Of a stretch of 64,000 nt of DNA, positions 45,866 through 53,702 are shown piece after piece. A program made the translations under genes and the position numbers. The stretch is from AV80 sp035536995 (GTDB lineage: Bacteria > Verrucomicrobiota > Verrucomicrobiia > Chthoniobacterales > UBA10450), in the NCBI GenBank assembly GCA_035536995.1, contig DATLNB010000071.1, forward strand, positions 1 through 64,000, read 5' to 3'. The first letter of the stretch is position 1. The number at the start of each line of letters is the position of its first letter. Below the pieces are notes generated by a model. The model ran no database searches. It had not been told where the DNA came from and worked only from the letters and a program-made list of their open reading frames with translations.

Positions 45866-46182
45866 AATGCGGTGGAGTTTTCGGGAATTCTCCGCCGCAG
45901 TTCGCACTCTCCATCGCGCCGGTTGAAATCTAACGAGTTTTGCCGAAGTATCCTCAACCGAACTCCAAAGGTCGAGACTTGTTATTTCGTCGCGCCCTGG
46001 ACGGTTCCGCTGGTCTGGTATCAATGGCGGAGCGTTCGCCAAGGCTGGCACCGCGCCGAGGCTCTCCCGAGGCCATTGCCGTTACCCGAGCAGTCGACCG
46101 CGTCCGGGCGCGCCGATCTGCGTCAGTCTTCCTCAGAGATATTCGCCCCGCTGCGACCGGGACGGCACGGTCGACGCCAGGA
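45866..46182. other. Gap without a gene, holding a possible promoter
   Basis: No gene is supported; open frames here are shadows of composition. It includes the 5' region of the minus-strand secreted protein (possible promoter at 45928-45957) and the 3' flank of the GlsB-like gene. Confidence 0.4.
45928..45957 (-). promoter_or_regulatory. Possible sigma-70-type promoter for the 42548-45865 gene
   Basis: On the minus strand, TTGAGG (45957-45952) and TTAGAT (45933-45928) are separated by 18 bases, about 60 bases ahead of the start codon. The match is moderate and no other element supports it. Confidence 0.3.
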
Positions 46183-46437
46183 CTAGGCCCGCCGTCCGGC
46201 GATCAACCGGTAGATGATCAAAAGCAGCATCGCGCCCACGACCGAAGCGATGAAGCCGGCTGCTTCGCCTTGTTGGTACCAGCCCATGGCCTGCCCGAGG
46301 TAGGAGGCGATAAACGACCCGGCGATACCGATGAGCATCGTGATGATGCACCCGCCGGGATCGCGCCCCGGGGTAAGAAGCTTCGCCACTGCACCGATCA
46401 GCAATCCGATTATCAACGTCCAAAGTAATGCGCCCAT
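46183..46437 (-). CDS. GlsB/YeaQ/YmgE-family stress-response membrane protein
   Basis: An 84-residue hydrophobic protein with three predicted helices and the family glycine pattern (LIIGLLIGAVAKLLTPGRDP, then GGCIITMLIGIAGSF). These transglycosylase-associated proteins are induced by stress in enterobacteria, and their molecular role is unknown. The start is supported by GAGGAT about eight bases ahead. It has its own gap on both sides and is probably a single-gene unit. Confidence 0.92.
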   Translation of the reverse strand: MGALLWTLIIGLLIGAVAKLLTPGRDPGGCIITMLIGIAGSFIASYLGQAMGWYQQGEAAGFIASVVGAMLLLIIYRLIAGRRA

Positions 46438-46496
46438 AGAATATCCTCGTAGTTGTAAACGATTCGCAGCGCGAGCCTAAAACGGTCTTGCACTTC

Positions 46497-48089
46497 TTAA
46501 AGCTCGATGACCTGGGCCGACTTGATGTCTTCGTTTGCCCGGATTTTCGCGAGTAAAGCGTCGTCGGGAATGGTGTCCAGATTTAATACGGTCAAGGCGG
46601 TGCCGCCCGCCTGGTTCCGGCTCAGCGACATCGTCGCGATGTTAACCCCGTGATCCCCCAGGAGGGTCCCGATTCGCCCGACAATGCCGGGGCGGTCCGT
46701 GTTTTCGAGCACGAGCACAACCCCGTGAGGCCGGGCTTCGACGTGCCGGCTGTTCACGTTCACAATTCGCGGCGTCGCCCCAAAAAAGGCGCCCGCGACC
46801 GACACGGTTTTTCCTTCCGCCACGGCGGAAAGCTCCAGCAAATCGGTGTAATCGCCCGCCGCGCTCAGACGCGTTTCGGTTACCCTCAAACCGAGGCTCT
46901 CAGCAAAGGCCGGGGCATTCACTTCGTTGATCTCGTTCCCGCCGGCGCCCTGGAGAAATCCCTTGAGGACGGAGCGGGTAATCGCCGTCGTGTCGACTTC
47001 GTTGACTTTGCCGCTGTAATTGATGTTCAGGCTCTCGACCCGTTTCGGCGCGAGCTGCCAGAGAAAACGCGCGAGCTTCTCGCCGAACCGCAGGTGCGGC
47101 CCAACGACGGCCAGCGTTTTGGCGTCCAGGTTCGGCATGTTTACCGCGTTCCGAATGGTGCCTTCGAGGAGGGCGGCGCGGATGGATTGCGCGATCTCGA
47201 TCCCGACGCTTTCCTGCGCCTCAGCGGTCGATGCACCAAGGTGCGGGGTGACCACCAGGTTGGTTACATTGCGGAGAGGGGAATTCTGCGGCAAAGGCTC
47301 GGATTCAAAAACATCGAGCGCGGCGGCCGCCACGTGGCCTGACTGAAGCGCATCAACGAGCGCGTTCTCGTCGATCAATCCGCCGCGTGCGCAGTTGATG
47401 ATCCGGACGCCGCGCTTCGTCTTCGCGAGGCGCTCGGCATTTAGCAAATGATGCGTCTCCGCGGTCAACGGTGTGTGCAGGGTGATGAAATCCGCGCCGG
47501 CCAGGAGATCGTCCAGCTCTTCGATCAGCTCCACCTGCAGGGTGCGGGCGCGGGATGCCGATAAATACGGATCGTAAGCCATCACGCGCATCCCAAACGC
47601 AATCGCACGCCGGCTCAGCTCGCTTCCGATCCGGCCCATCCCGATAATGCCGAGCGTCTTGTTGAAGAGCTCGACGCCCTCCAGATTTTTCCGGTCCCAT
47701 TTGCCCTGCTGCAAGAGAGCATGGGCTTGCGGGATTTTTCGCGCCGCGCAAAGGAGAAGGGAGAAAGCGTGCTCAGCAGTCGAGATTGTGTTGCCTCCCG
47801 GCGCGTTCATCACGATGACCCCACGCCGCGTTGCGGCGTCGACGTCCACGTTATCCACCCCGACTCCCGCCCGACCGATCACGCGGAGCTGAGTCCCTGC
47901 GTTCACCACAGCTGCGGTTACCTTGGTCTGGCTTCGCACGACCAGCGCGCTGTACTCCGGGATCAGCTCGACCAGCGCGGCCTCGCTCATCCCTGTCCGG
48001 ACCAGGACTTCAAGTGCGCCGTCCCGCGCCATTTCATCGACGCCACGGTCGGAAATGGAATCCGCGATCAATACTTTCGGCGCAGTCAT
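46497..48089 (-). CDS. D-3-phosphoglycerate dehydrogenase SerA (long form)
   Basis: A 530-residue enzyme of the first step of serine synthesis: 3-phosphoglycerate + NAD+ to 3-phosphohydroxypyruvate. The nucleotide-binding motif is GIIGMGRIGSELSRRA. The catalytic Arg is in NCARGGLIDE, the Glu in DVFESEPLP and the His in TPHLGAST. After the catalytic core come the intervening domain of the long type-1 form (about 320-450) and a C-terminal ACT domain (about 455-530, DRPGIVGRIGTLLGDHGVNI), which in some forms gives feedback control by serine. A membrane protein gene ends 45 bases upstream on the same strand, so the two may be co-transcribed. All active-site residues are present. Confidence 0.95.
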   Translation of the reverse strand: MTAPKVLIADSISDRGVDEMARDGALEVLVRTGMSEAALVELIPEYSALVVRSQTKVTAAVVNAGTQLRVIGRAGVGVDNVDVDAATRRGVIVMNAPGGNTISTAEHAFSLLLCAARKIPQAHALLQQGKWDRKNLEGVELFNKTLGIIGMGRIGSELSRRAIAFGMRVMAYDPYLSASRARTLQVELIEELDDLLAGADFITLHTPLTAETHHLLNAERLAKTKRGVRIINCARGGLIDENALVDALQSGHVAAAALDVFESEPLPQNSPLRNVTNLVVTPHLGASTAEAQESVGIEIAQSIRAALLEGTIRNAVNMPNLDAKTLAVVGPHLRFGEKLARFLWQLAPKRVESLNINYSGKVNEVDTTAITRSVLKGFLQGAGGNEINEVNAPAFAESLGLRVTETRLSAAGDYTDLLELSAVAEGKTVSVAGAFFGATPRIVNVNSRHVEARPHGVVLVLENTDRPGIVGRIGTLLGDHGVNIATMSLSRNQAGGTALTVLNLDTIPDDALLAKIRANEDIKSAQVIEL

Positions 48090-48134
48090 CCGCTGAATGC
48101 TAAAGAACGAACGCCGCGCGTCGAGGCCCGTGTT

Positions 48135-49805
48135 TCACGCGGGAACCACGGCAGCGTTCCGTTTGCGCAGGCCGGCGAACGCTTTCCAAATCGTCAGGGC
48201 GAAGAAGCCCGACGAAAGCGGCATGATGGGAAACAGGTAACGCTCGTAATCGTCGGTCCACCAGGTCGCGTCGAGGAAGGAAAAGAAGAGGAACCGGATC
48301 AGGATCACCGCCGCAAGAAGACTGAGCGCTGCGTCCATCCGGGTGGCGATTCCGACCAGGCGAAAGATCGCAATTACTCCGATCGCGGCGAGTGCCCCGA
48401 TTGCCAGGGCAACAACGAGGAACGGATACCACGCTCCGATAACGTTTTCGGCTGAGATCGAAAGCCGGTCGGACCAGTTGAATGATTCATTTGCGGGCGG
48501 CGGCCCGGGGCGACGGCCGGTCATTTCGTCGTAAAGGGCGCGTTGCGCTGGCGTGGTGATTGGGTCTTCCCGGAGATAGATTTTTTGATGAGGCCGGGCG
48601 AAGAGCGCGGCGGTCCGAGCCATCGATTCCGGCAAATAGTTCAGGAAAGAAAACGCGCCGGGATCGAGAAAACCGAGCGGGGCGTTTCGGCATTGAAGGC
48701 GGCCGTCGTCGCAGGCGTTCTTAATTTCGCGCGCGATCTGATTATAGAACTCGTTTGCGGAAGCAGGATTGGCGTGGAGCGCGTCCGTGTTCGCCGTCAC
48801 GCTCCGAAACGCCCACATGAACCAGGGCCCGAACTCCGGGTGGCCAAGCACGGCGGTGGCGGGCACCTGCCACGCTCGCCCCAACTCGCCTTCGAACTGC
48901 GGCCTCAATCGCGCCAGGGCCGGACTGACTGCGTAGGCTCGCTCGAGTGTCTCCTGCGAGATGGCGACGTAATGCTGGAGCGGTTCCGGCCGGATTCGCA
49001 AGAGCGCGTTATATGCGTCCCGGTACGGTTTGGACGTCATCTCCGATTTGGCGAAACTTCCGAAGGTCCGGTAGTTCGCTGTGTTTACGGCGACGAGCAG
49101 CGTTGCCAGAACCGCAACCATCGCCGCGACCGGTTTTAACCAGAACTGCGCGGCGCGTTTCAGCGAGCCCAAATGACCGCGGCGTTGCCACAATGCTATG
49201 GCCACAAAGGCGGCGAGCATTATCGGGATGAGAATACTTTCTTCGCGCGCGTTCCACAGAACGGCCAGGACCGCGCCCGTCCAGACGGCGTGTTTCAGTT
49301 TCCCGGTGAACAGGATCAGCAGGAGGCCGCCGACGCAGAGCGGAAGCACTCCGGCGTAAAAGCAGTCCGTGATCGTGTAGTTGTTGAGCTGAAAGCTCGC
49401 GGGGTGGAGAGCCATGACCGCGAAAGCAAAAAGGCAGATGCGATTCGGCAGGGCGATTTTCCTGAACGCGTGAACGATGACCAGGTAACCGCTGAGCTGG
49501 AGCAATTCAATCGCGAGCCGAAGGGGAACGCCGGTCACGTGGACCACGGCGAGAAACAACGGATAACCGGGCGGCCTAACGAACGCCGTCCAACTGTAGG
49601 AAGCGCCCCAGTACCAGTTCCGGGCCGAGGTCACGTACCAGAGCGCGTCGTACTCTGTCGCGCTGCAATAAATGTCTTCGCAATGGACCAGCCAGAGCTT
49701 GAACAGGACAAGGAACGATAAGCCAATACCCAGCCCGTGGCGTTTGAGCGCACCGCCCAGGGTCGAAGATCGGGCGTAGGAATCCGGGCCGTCTGCCGTT
49801 GTCAC
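48135..49805 (-). CDS. Polytopic membrane protein, GT-C glycosyltransferase-like
   Basis: A 556-residue protein with many hydrophobic helices. An N-terminal acidic loop after the first helix (EDIYCSATEYDALWYVTSA) and a following FVRPPGYPLFLAVV segment match the GT-C layout of dolichyl- or polyprenyl-phosphate sugar transferases (GT39/PMT-like), where acidic residues in the first periplasmic loop take part in catalysis. A long soluble loop (about 250-390) precedes the last helices. I cannot name the sugar or acceptor; a general uncharacterised membrane protein is the alternative. It is followed by serA after 45 bases, which may be chance. Confidence 0.65.
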   Translation of the reverse strand: MTTADGPDSYARSSTLGGALKRHGLGIGLSFLVLFKLWLVHCEDIYCSATEYDALWYVTSARNWYWGASYSWTAFVRPPGYPLFLAVVHVTGVPLRLAIELLQLSGYLVIVHAFRKIALPNRICLFAFAVMALHPASFQLNNYTITDCFYAGVLPLCVGGLLLILFTGKLKHAVWTGAVLAVLWNAREESILIPIMLAAFVAIALWQRRGHLGSLKRAAQFWLKPVAAMVAVLATLLVAVNTANYRTFGSFAKSEMTSKPYRDAYNALLRIRPEPLQHYVAISQETLERAYAVSPALARLRPQFEGELGRAWQVPATAVLGHPEFGPWFMWAFRSVTANTDALHANPASANEFYNQIAREIKNACDDGRLQCRNAPLGFLDPGAFSFLNYLPESMARTAALFARPHQKIYLREDPITTPAQRALYDEMTGRRPGPPPANESFNWSDRLSISAENVIGAWYPFLVVALAIGALAAIGVIAIFRLVGIATRMDAALSLLAAVILIRFLFFSFLDATWWTDDYERYLFPIMPLSSGFFALTIWKAFAGLRKRNAAVVPA

Positions 49806-49978
49806 CCCGCAAGACTGCGCGTAACCGCGGCTCGAGCAAACTCAGAACGCCGAATTGGTGAACCAGTTGCGTTCGATGCCGGACAAAGGTGACGCAGCTC
49901 GCTCCGGCCGTCACGTCTCTGTCATTCTGAGCAAAGCGAAGAATCTCTGACTATTTTCCGGGAGGAAAGAAAGAGGAG

Positions 49979-50049
49979 AGCGGGTGAAGGGAATCGAACC
50001 CTCGTGTCCAGCTTGGGAAGCTGGCGTTCTACCATTGAACTACACCCGC
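49979..50049 (-). tRNA. tRNA-Gly (anticodon CCC)
   Basis: A 71-base cloverleaf on the minus strand. Acceptor GCGGGTG pairs with CACCCGC and the discriminator is U. The D stem is GTTC/GAAC, and the anticodon stem CCAGC/GCTGG holds the loop TTCCCAA. CCA is not encoded. It reads GGG codons. Confidence 0.94.
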
Positions 50050-50107
50050 AGCGGGAGGAGGAGGGATTGGACTCTCGATTTTGAAGTGCCCATTTGCAAG
50101 CGGCAAC

Positions 50108-50839
50108 TCATTGCCAGGAGATGACGTCGCCCGAGCCTTGGTATTTGTCCGCCGCACCCGGCTCCTTTCCGAAGGATGGATCAGTCGTGCTTCCCCCGCC
50201 GCGGACACCGTTCTTGCCTAACGACCAGCCGAGAACGCCCTGTCGGATTTTTTCGGGACCGGCGGTGGTGTCGGGGTAATAGGGATTGTCGACTTCGTTG
50301 TCGTAGTTCGCGTCCATCCGCACCAGGTAGGCCGACCCCCACGGATCGTAGAATTGGCCATCTCTCCCGATTTTTCCTTTCGCTTTGTCCTGGTTGGTGT
50401 CTTCAGGGGGCGAAATGAAAACGATCTGCCGGGTATTTAGCGTGGTTGTTTTTCCCCGGAGCGTATCAAACAACACCCGGCTGTTACTGCTTCCCTGCCC
50501 GAACGTCGCACCCGTGTCTGTTATCACGGTTGAATCGATCGGATAGCGTCCATACTCCGTATAAAACGCATTCACCGCGGTCACGATCTGGGTCACGTCG
50601 TTCTTCGCTTGCGTTTTCTTTGCGGAATTCTGCACGCCCTGGTAAACGGGGAACGACAGGCCGACGAGCACAGCGATGATCATGATCACAACGATCAGCT
50701 CGATCAGGGTGAAGGCCGCGGAGTCGCGGTCTATGACGGCCGACAAACGACGCTTGCGCCGCCGACCCTCTGTGACTCCCGACGAACCTCCCGTACGCGG
50801 CCGGCGGTCATAGACCGCCGCTACAGGTTTCACTTCCAT
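50108..50839 (-). CDS. Type II secretion GspG-like pseudopilin with repeat-derived leader
   Basis: A pseudopilin of about 243 residues. The class III signal AAFTLIELIVVIMIIAVLVG shows the conserved Phe+1 and Glu+5, but position -1 is Ala rather than Gly. The soluble part (AKNDVTQIVTAVNAFYTEYG, then DPWGSAYLV) is GspG-like. The start is unclear. The ATG at 50839 overlaps the DUF2851 stop and gives an unusually long leader (42 residues), most of it read through a palindromic element whose arms are at 50726-50742 and 50802-50818. A TTG at 50746 would give an 11-residue leader. A still longer frame from 50896 is unlikely. Its length and GspG-like body suggest secretion-linked or substrate-like pilin; no other secretion gene is near. 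Confidence 0.8.
   Translation of the reverse strand: MEVKPVAAVYDRRPRTGGSSGVTEGRRRKRRLSAVIDRDSAAFTLIELIVVIMIIAVLVGLSFPVYQGVQNSAKKTQAKNDVTQIVTAVNAFYTEYGRYPIDSTVITDTGATFGQGSSNSRVLFDTLRGKTTTLNTRQIVFISPPEDTNQDKAKGKIGRDGQFYDPWGSAYLVRMDANYDNEVDNPYYPDTTAGPEKIRQGVLGWSLGKNGVRGGGSTTDPSFGKEPGAADKYQGSGDVISWQ
50726..50818. repeat. Palindromic element reaching into the pseudopilin gene
   Basis: The arms at 50726-50742 and 50802-50818 pair over 16 of 17 bases. The outer edge on the right continues CCGCTACAG, the same edge as the element at 22411-22435. In the reading frame of the pseudopilin the right arm codes for VAAVYDRR, a peptide that recurs in proteins whose reading frames cross this kind of repeat. 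Confidence 0.7.
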
Positions 50840-52197
50840 TTCTGCATTTGCTCGGGAAAAGGGCATTGGGCGCAATCGGAATTGTCCTGCAAACAAAAGT
50901 CTTCGTAAATCTGAAGCAAACCCTGCTGTTGTGCGATGGTTTTCGTAAACCGCGACCGCCGTGGGTCCGCGCCAAAGAGTCGCGCGGCGCCGGTCTCAAG
51001 CCGGCGGTTGGTCAGGCGAGCGCGAAACTTTTCGTAGGTCGGCCAGACATCGGCGCCTTCCGCGGCAAAATAGGGGAGGAGCACGTTGGCAAGAATATCT
51101 GCGACCCGGGATTCGCCGACCAACGCAATCTGCGCGGGAGCAGGCGCCGACGTGAGGGTGTAGTGAGTGCACCAAAAGGGGCGGTTGAGGCCGGCAAAAA
51201 AATCGCCCGCGGTCTTCGAATCGCGGCGTGCGATGGAACGGATGAACGCCGGCCATTCCCGGGCCAGCAAGGCCAGGGCGCCGAGCCGGCGTTGCGGATG
51301 ATTCAGCGGACGAGCCCCGCCCAGCCGCCAGAGTTTGCCCGGCAAGACGAGCCGCTGGAGCTCATCGCGATGCGGCCACCAGCGGTCCCAGAGCTGGCGG
51401 ACATAGTTCCGGGCCCCCTCGCGATACTCGGCCAGGTCGGGCGACGTTAGAAATCCAGCGACGCCGAAAAGCATCGCCTCGATGTCGTCAGGCGCGGCCC
51501 GCAAAATTGAAAGCGGCAACCGCTGGGCGAGGAGGGTGAACGCGAGCTTGTTTTGTTTGTAGCCAAGTGCGGACGCAATTTCCTGGAACAAGGCGCCATC
51601 GCGTCCATGCGTTTCCACGATGTTTTTGAGACGCGCTGCTTTGCGCTGAAGACGAAATTGCGAAGCGGCCGTGAGAATGCTTTCCAGCCGCTCGGCCGGC
51701 AGATCCTGCAACGGCGCCTGGCAACGGCCGGGCCGTGCGAGCGGAATGCTTAGCGAGAATTTATCGGGCAACGTTGCCGGATCCACCCGGACCTGCGGGA
51801 CGTTGTGGTGTGACTTCGTTCGAGTGAAAAACGCGCGATCATTTTGCTCGACGAAGACATGAAGGATCGCGCCATCAAAAGCAGGATTGGTGGCGTGGCC
51901 GTGCGTTTCCCAGCTGCGATCGGCCAGGTCGAATTCAATCGTACCGCCAATTGCCTCGCTTCCATTGACCCGGATGGCCGCGCCGGAAAAATCGGGCCCG
52001 GCCTCGCGATTCCAGACTCCGAACTGAACAATCTCGATTGTGTCGCCCGCGACCGAAGTGAAACGGCGCCCGAAATCACCAGCGAACCAGCGGGCCTGCA
52101 ATTCCAGCTCGGTCGGCGTTCGCAGCACGGGAAAAAGCGCGCGTTCGTGGACGCGCGCTAACTTACGAAGCCCGGAATAGCGGCCGGCGAGTTGCAT
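50830..52197 (-). CDS. DUF2851-family protein
   Basis: A 455-residue cytosolic protein of the DUF2851 family; no function is established. Family features include ELQARWFAGDFGRRF near the N-terminus, FGVWNREAGPDFSGAAI and the late CxxC-rich end (CLQDNSDCAQCPFPEQ). I prefer the Met at 52197 (MQLAGRYSGL), since the longer frame from 52335 is partly read through a repeat-rich stretch; no ribosome site is evident at either. Its stop codon overlaps the possible start (ATGGAAGTGA) of the pseudopilin gene, which suggests co-transcription without implying a shared role. Confidence 0.82.
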   Translation of the reverse strand: MQLAGRYSGLRKLARVHERALFPVLRTPTELELQARWFAGDFGRRFTSVAGDTIEIVQFGVWNREAGPDFSGAAIRVNGSEAIGGTIEFDLADRSWETHGHATNPAFDGAILHVFVEQNDRAFFTRTKSHHNVPQVRVDPATLPDKFSLSIPLARPGRCQAPLQDLPAERLESILTAASQFRLQRKAARLKNIVETHGRDGALFQEIASALGYKQNKLAFTLLAQRLPLSILRAAPDDIEAMLFGVAGFLTSPDLAEYREGARNYVRQLWDRWWPHRDELQRLVLPGKLWRLGGARPLNHPQRRLGALALLAREWPAFIRSIARRDSKTAGDFFAGLNRPFWCTHYTLTSAPAPAQIALVGESRVADILANVLLPYFAAEGADVWPTYEKFRARLTNRRLETGAARLFGADPRRSRFTKTIAQQQGLLQIYEDFCLQDNSDCAQCPFPEQMQKWK

Positions 52198-52515
52198 GGG
52201 GGGACCGGCAGTTTGTGATATTTCGCGGCGCGGTGCGATGGAAAAGCGCGGCACTTGCAGTTCGAGAATCGGGTCCCCGCTGCCGGAAGCTCCAAATCCC
52301 AAGCACCAAGCTCCAGGGAAGCTCCAAACTTTCAAAGTCGGACCCCGGGGGAGTGCTCGCCGTGTTGAAGCTGGAGCTTCAAAGACAATTGCGTTCCCAA
52401 GCTGGAGCTCGGGAACGAGGTGCCGTGAGGATGCTCGTTGGAGCTTGGGATTTGGAGCTTCTTTGGAGCTTGGAGCTTGGAATTTGGAGCTTCCTCGTGC
52501 CGCCTCGGCACGAGG
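52198..52515. repeat. Repeat-rich gap with AGCTTGGA units and a terminator-like hairpin
   Basis: No gene is seen. Two 19-base arms at 52286-52304 and 52443-52461 are perfect reverse complements (GAAGCTCCAAATCCCAAGC). Several direct copies of GGAGCTT follow between 52443 and 52492. Directly after the DUF4126 stop a perfect 10-bp hairpin (52493-52515, stem CCTCGTGCCG, loop CCT) may end its transcript, though it lacks a T-run. Confidence 0.7.
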
Positions 52516-53571
52516 CTACACGTGCTCGACCGGCTCGGGCGCGAGCGTCTGCGGGACCGCCACCGCCGGCCGGGCCAGCTTCTCGCGCAGATCTTCGGCT
52601 ATCGACTCCACCAACCCGCCCCGCGAGCGCGTAAAGAGGAACGAATATTTCGGTCCGCGCCCCTCGCTCGGGACCAGGACGAGGTTTTCGGAAAGGAACT
52701 GAGGCTCGCGCGCAATCGTCATACCCTCGAGATCAACTGTCTGGAAGAACGGCTTCCAGTTGCGCCGGGCTACGAAGACAATCTTGTGCGGCTCTTCGTT
52801 CGTCGCGACCAGAGCACCGAAAAGATTCGCCGGGATGCGTCGGCCGCGTCCGCTGATGCATGGCACGGCCCAGGCGATCGTTTCGCCGAGCAGATTCTGT
52901 TTGCTGAAGATCGGCGCGAGGCGGCTGGGCAACGCAATCGGCAGGCTGGTCGAACGTCGTATATCGGCCGCTGCGTTCAGTTTGTTCAAGGCGAGCCAGA
53001 TCCGCGCTTTCATGGAGCGGAAAACTTTCGGGGCGAAATAGAGAAAAGCGGCAATCGCGAGCGCGAAAATAGAGATGGCGAGGACGGGGTTGTAATGAAT
53101 CAGGGCGAGACCGCCGAAAACAGCAACGTCCTCCGCGATGCTCAGGCCGATGTTAGAAGCCGGCTCTGGAGAACTGTTGGCAACCAGCCGGGTCGAAGCT
53201 TTCGCCGTGTGGGTAACCAGACTGGTCGTGCCGGCCAACAGGATGATGAGGACCTCCATCGTGGCCTTGTGTTCGCCGAGCGCCTGGACGGCCAGCAGCG
53301 CGCCGCCGATCGGCCGGATGATCGTATGGACGGTGTCCCACGCGGAATCGACCCACGGAATTTTGTCAGCGAAAAACTCGAGCACATAAAGGATGCCGGC
53401 GAGAGTGATGATCCACGGCTGGCCGAGGACTTCGAGAGACTGGTAAGTTGGCGAGAGGACGATCCAATGCTGATGGATGGCGAGCCCGGTCACGAAGACC
53501 GTGAGGTAAAGGTTGATCCCCGCCAGACAGGCAAGCCCGAGCGCGACGCTGAGGAGGTTGAACCGCTCCAT
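52516..53571 (-). CDS. DUF4126-family membrane protein
   Basis: A 351-residue protein. The DUF4126 core is N-terminal with several hydrophobic helices (about 1-185: LSVALGLACLAGINLYLTV, PWVDSAWDTVHTIIRPIGGA, LIILLAGTTSLVTHTAKA). A soluble C-terminal part of about 165 residues follows (including RRNWKPFFQTVDLEGM) with no recognised motif. DUF4126 has no known role. I prefer the Met at 53571 (MERFNLL), as nine extra residues from 53598 add nothing recognisable. It is divergent from serS, with an imperfect inverted repeat between them. The C-terminal extension is longer than in many members and may be a separate soluble domain. Confidence 0.82.
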   Translation of the reverse strand: MERFNLLSVALGLACLAGINLYLTVFVTGLAIHQHWIVLSPTYQSLEVLGQPWIITLAGILYVLEFFADKIPWVDSAWDTVHTIIRPIGGALLAVQALGEHKATMEVLIILLAGTTSLVTHTAKASTRLVANSSPEPASNIGLSIAEDVAVFGGLALIHYNPVLAISIFALAIAAFLYFAPKVFRSMKARIWLALNKLNAAADIRRSTSLPIALPSRLAPIFSKQNLLGETIAWAVPCISGRGRRIPANLFGALVATNEEPHKIVFVARRNWKPFFQTVDLEGMTIAREPQFLSENLVLVPSEGRGPKYSFLFTRSRGGLVESIAEDLREKLARPAVAVPQTLAPEPVEHV

Positions 53572-53620
53572 GCCGGAATATCCGGTGGCGACCGGCAACT
53601 GCCAAGCTGGAGTTTGGTTT

Positions 53621-53688
53621 AGACAGGATTCACAGGATTTTACAGGATTGAAGCGCCTTTGATCTTGTTAATCCTGTTAATCCTGTCT
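53621..53688. repeat. Inverted repeat of ACAGGATT units between divergent genes
   Basis: The arms AGACAGGATTCACAGGATT (53621-53639) and its reverse complement (53670-53688) match at 18 of 19 bases, each made of two ACAGGATT-like units. It sits in the 131-base gap between the starts of DUF4126 and serS, so it could affect either promoter or be an interspersed repeat. Confidence 0.75.
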
Positions 53689-53702
53689 GTTTTCCTTCCT
53701 CC

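Noticed and set aside
45584..46428. Plus-strand frames between the delta-60 gene and the GlsB-like gene
   Set aside because: Arg/Pro-rich products without motifs, overlapping both neighbouring genes antisense.
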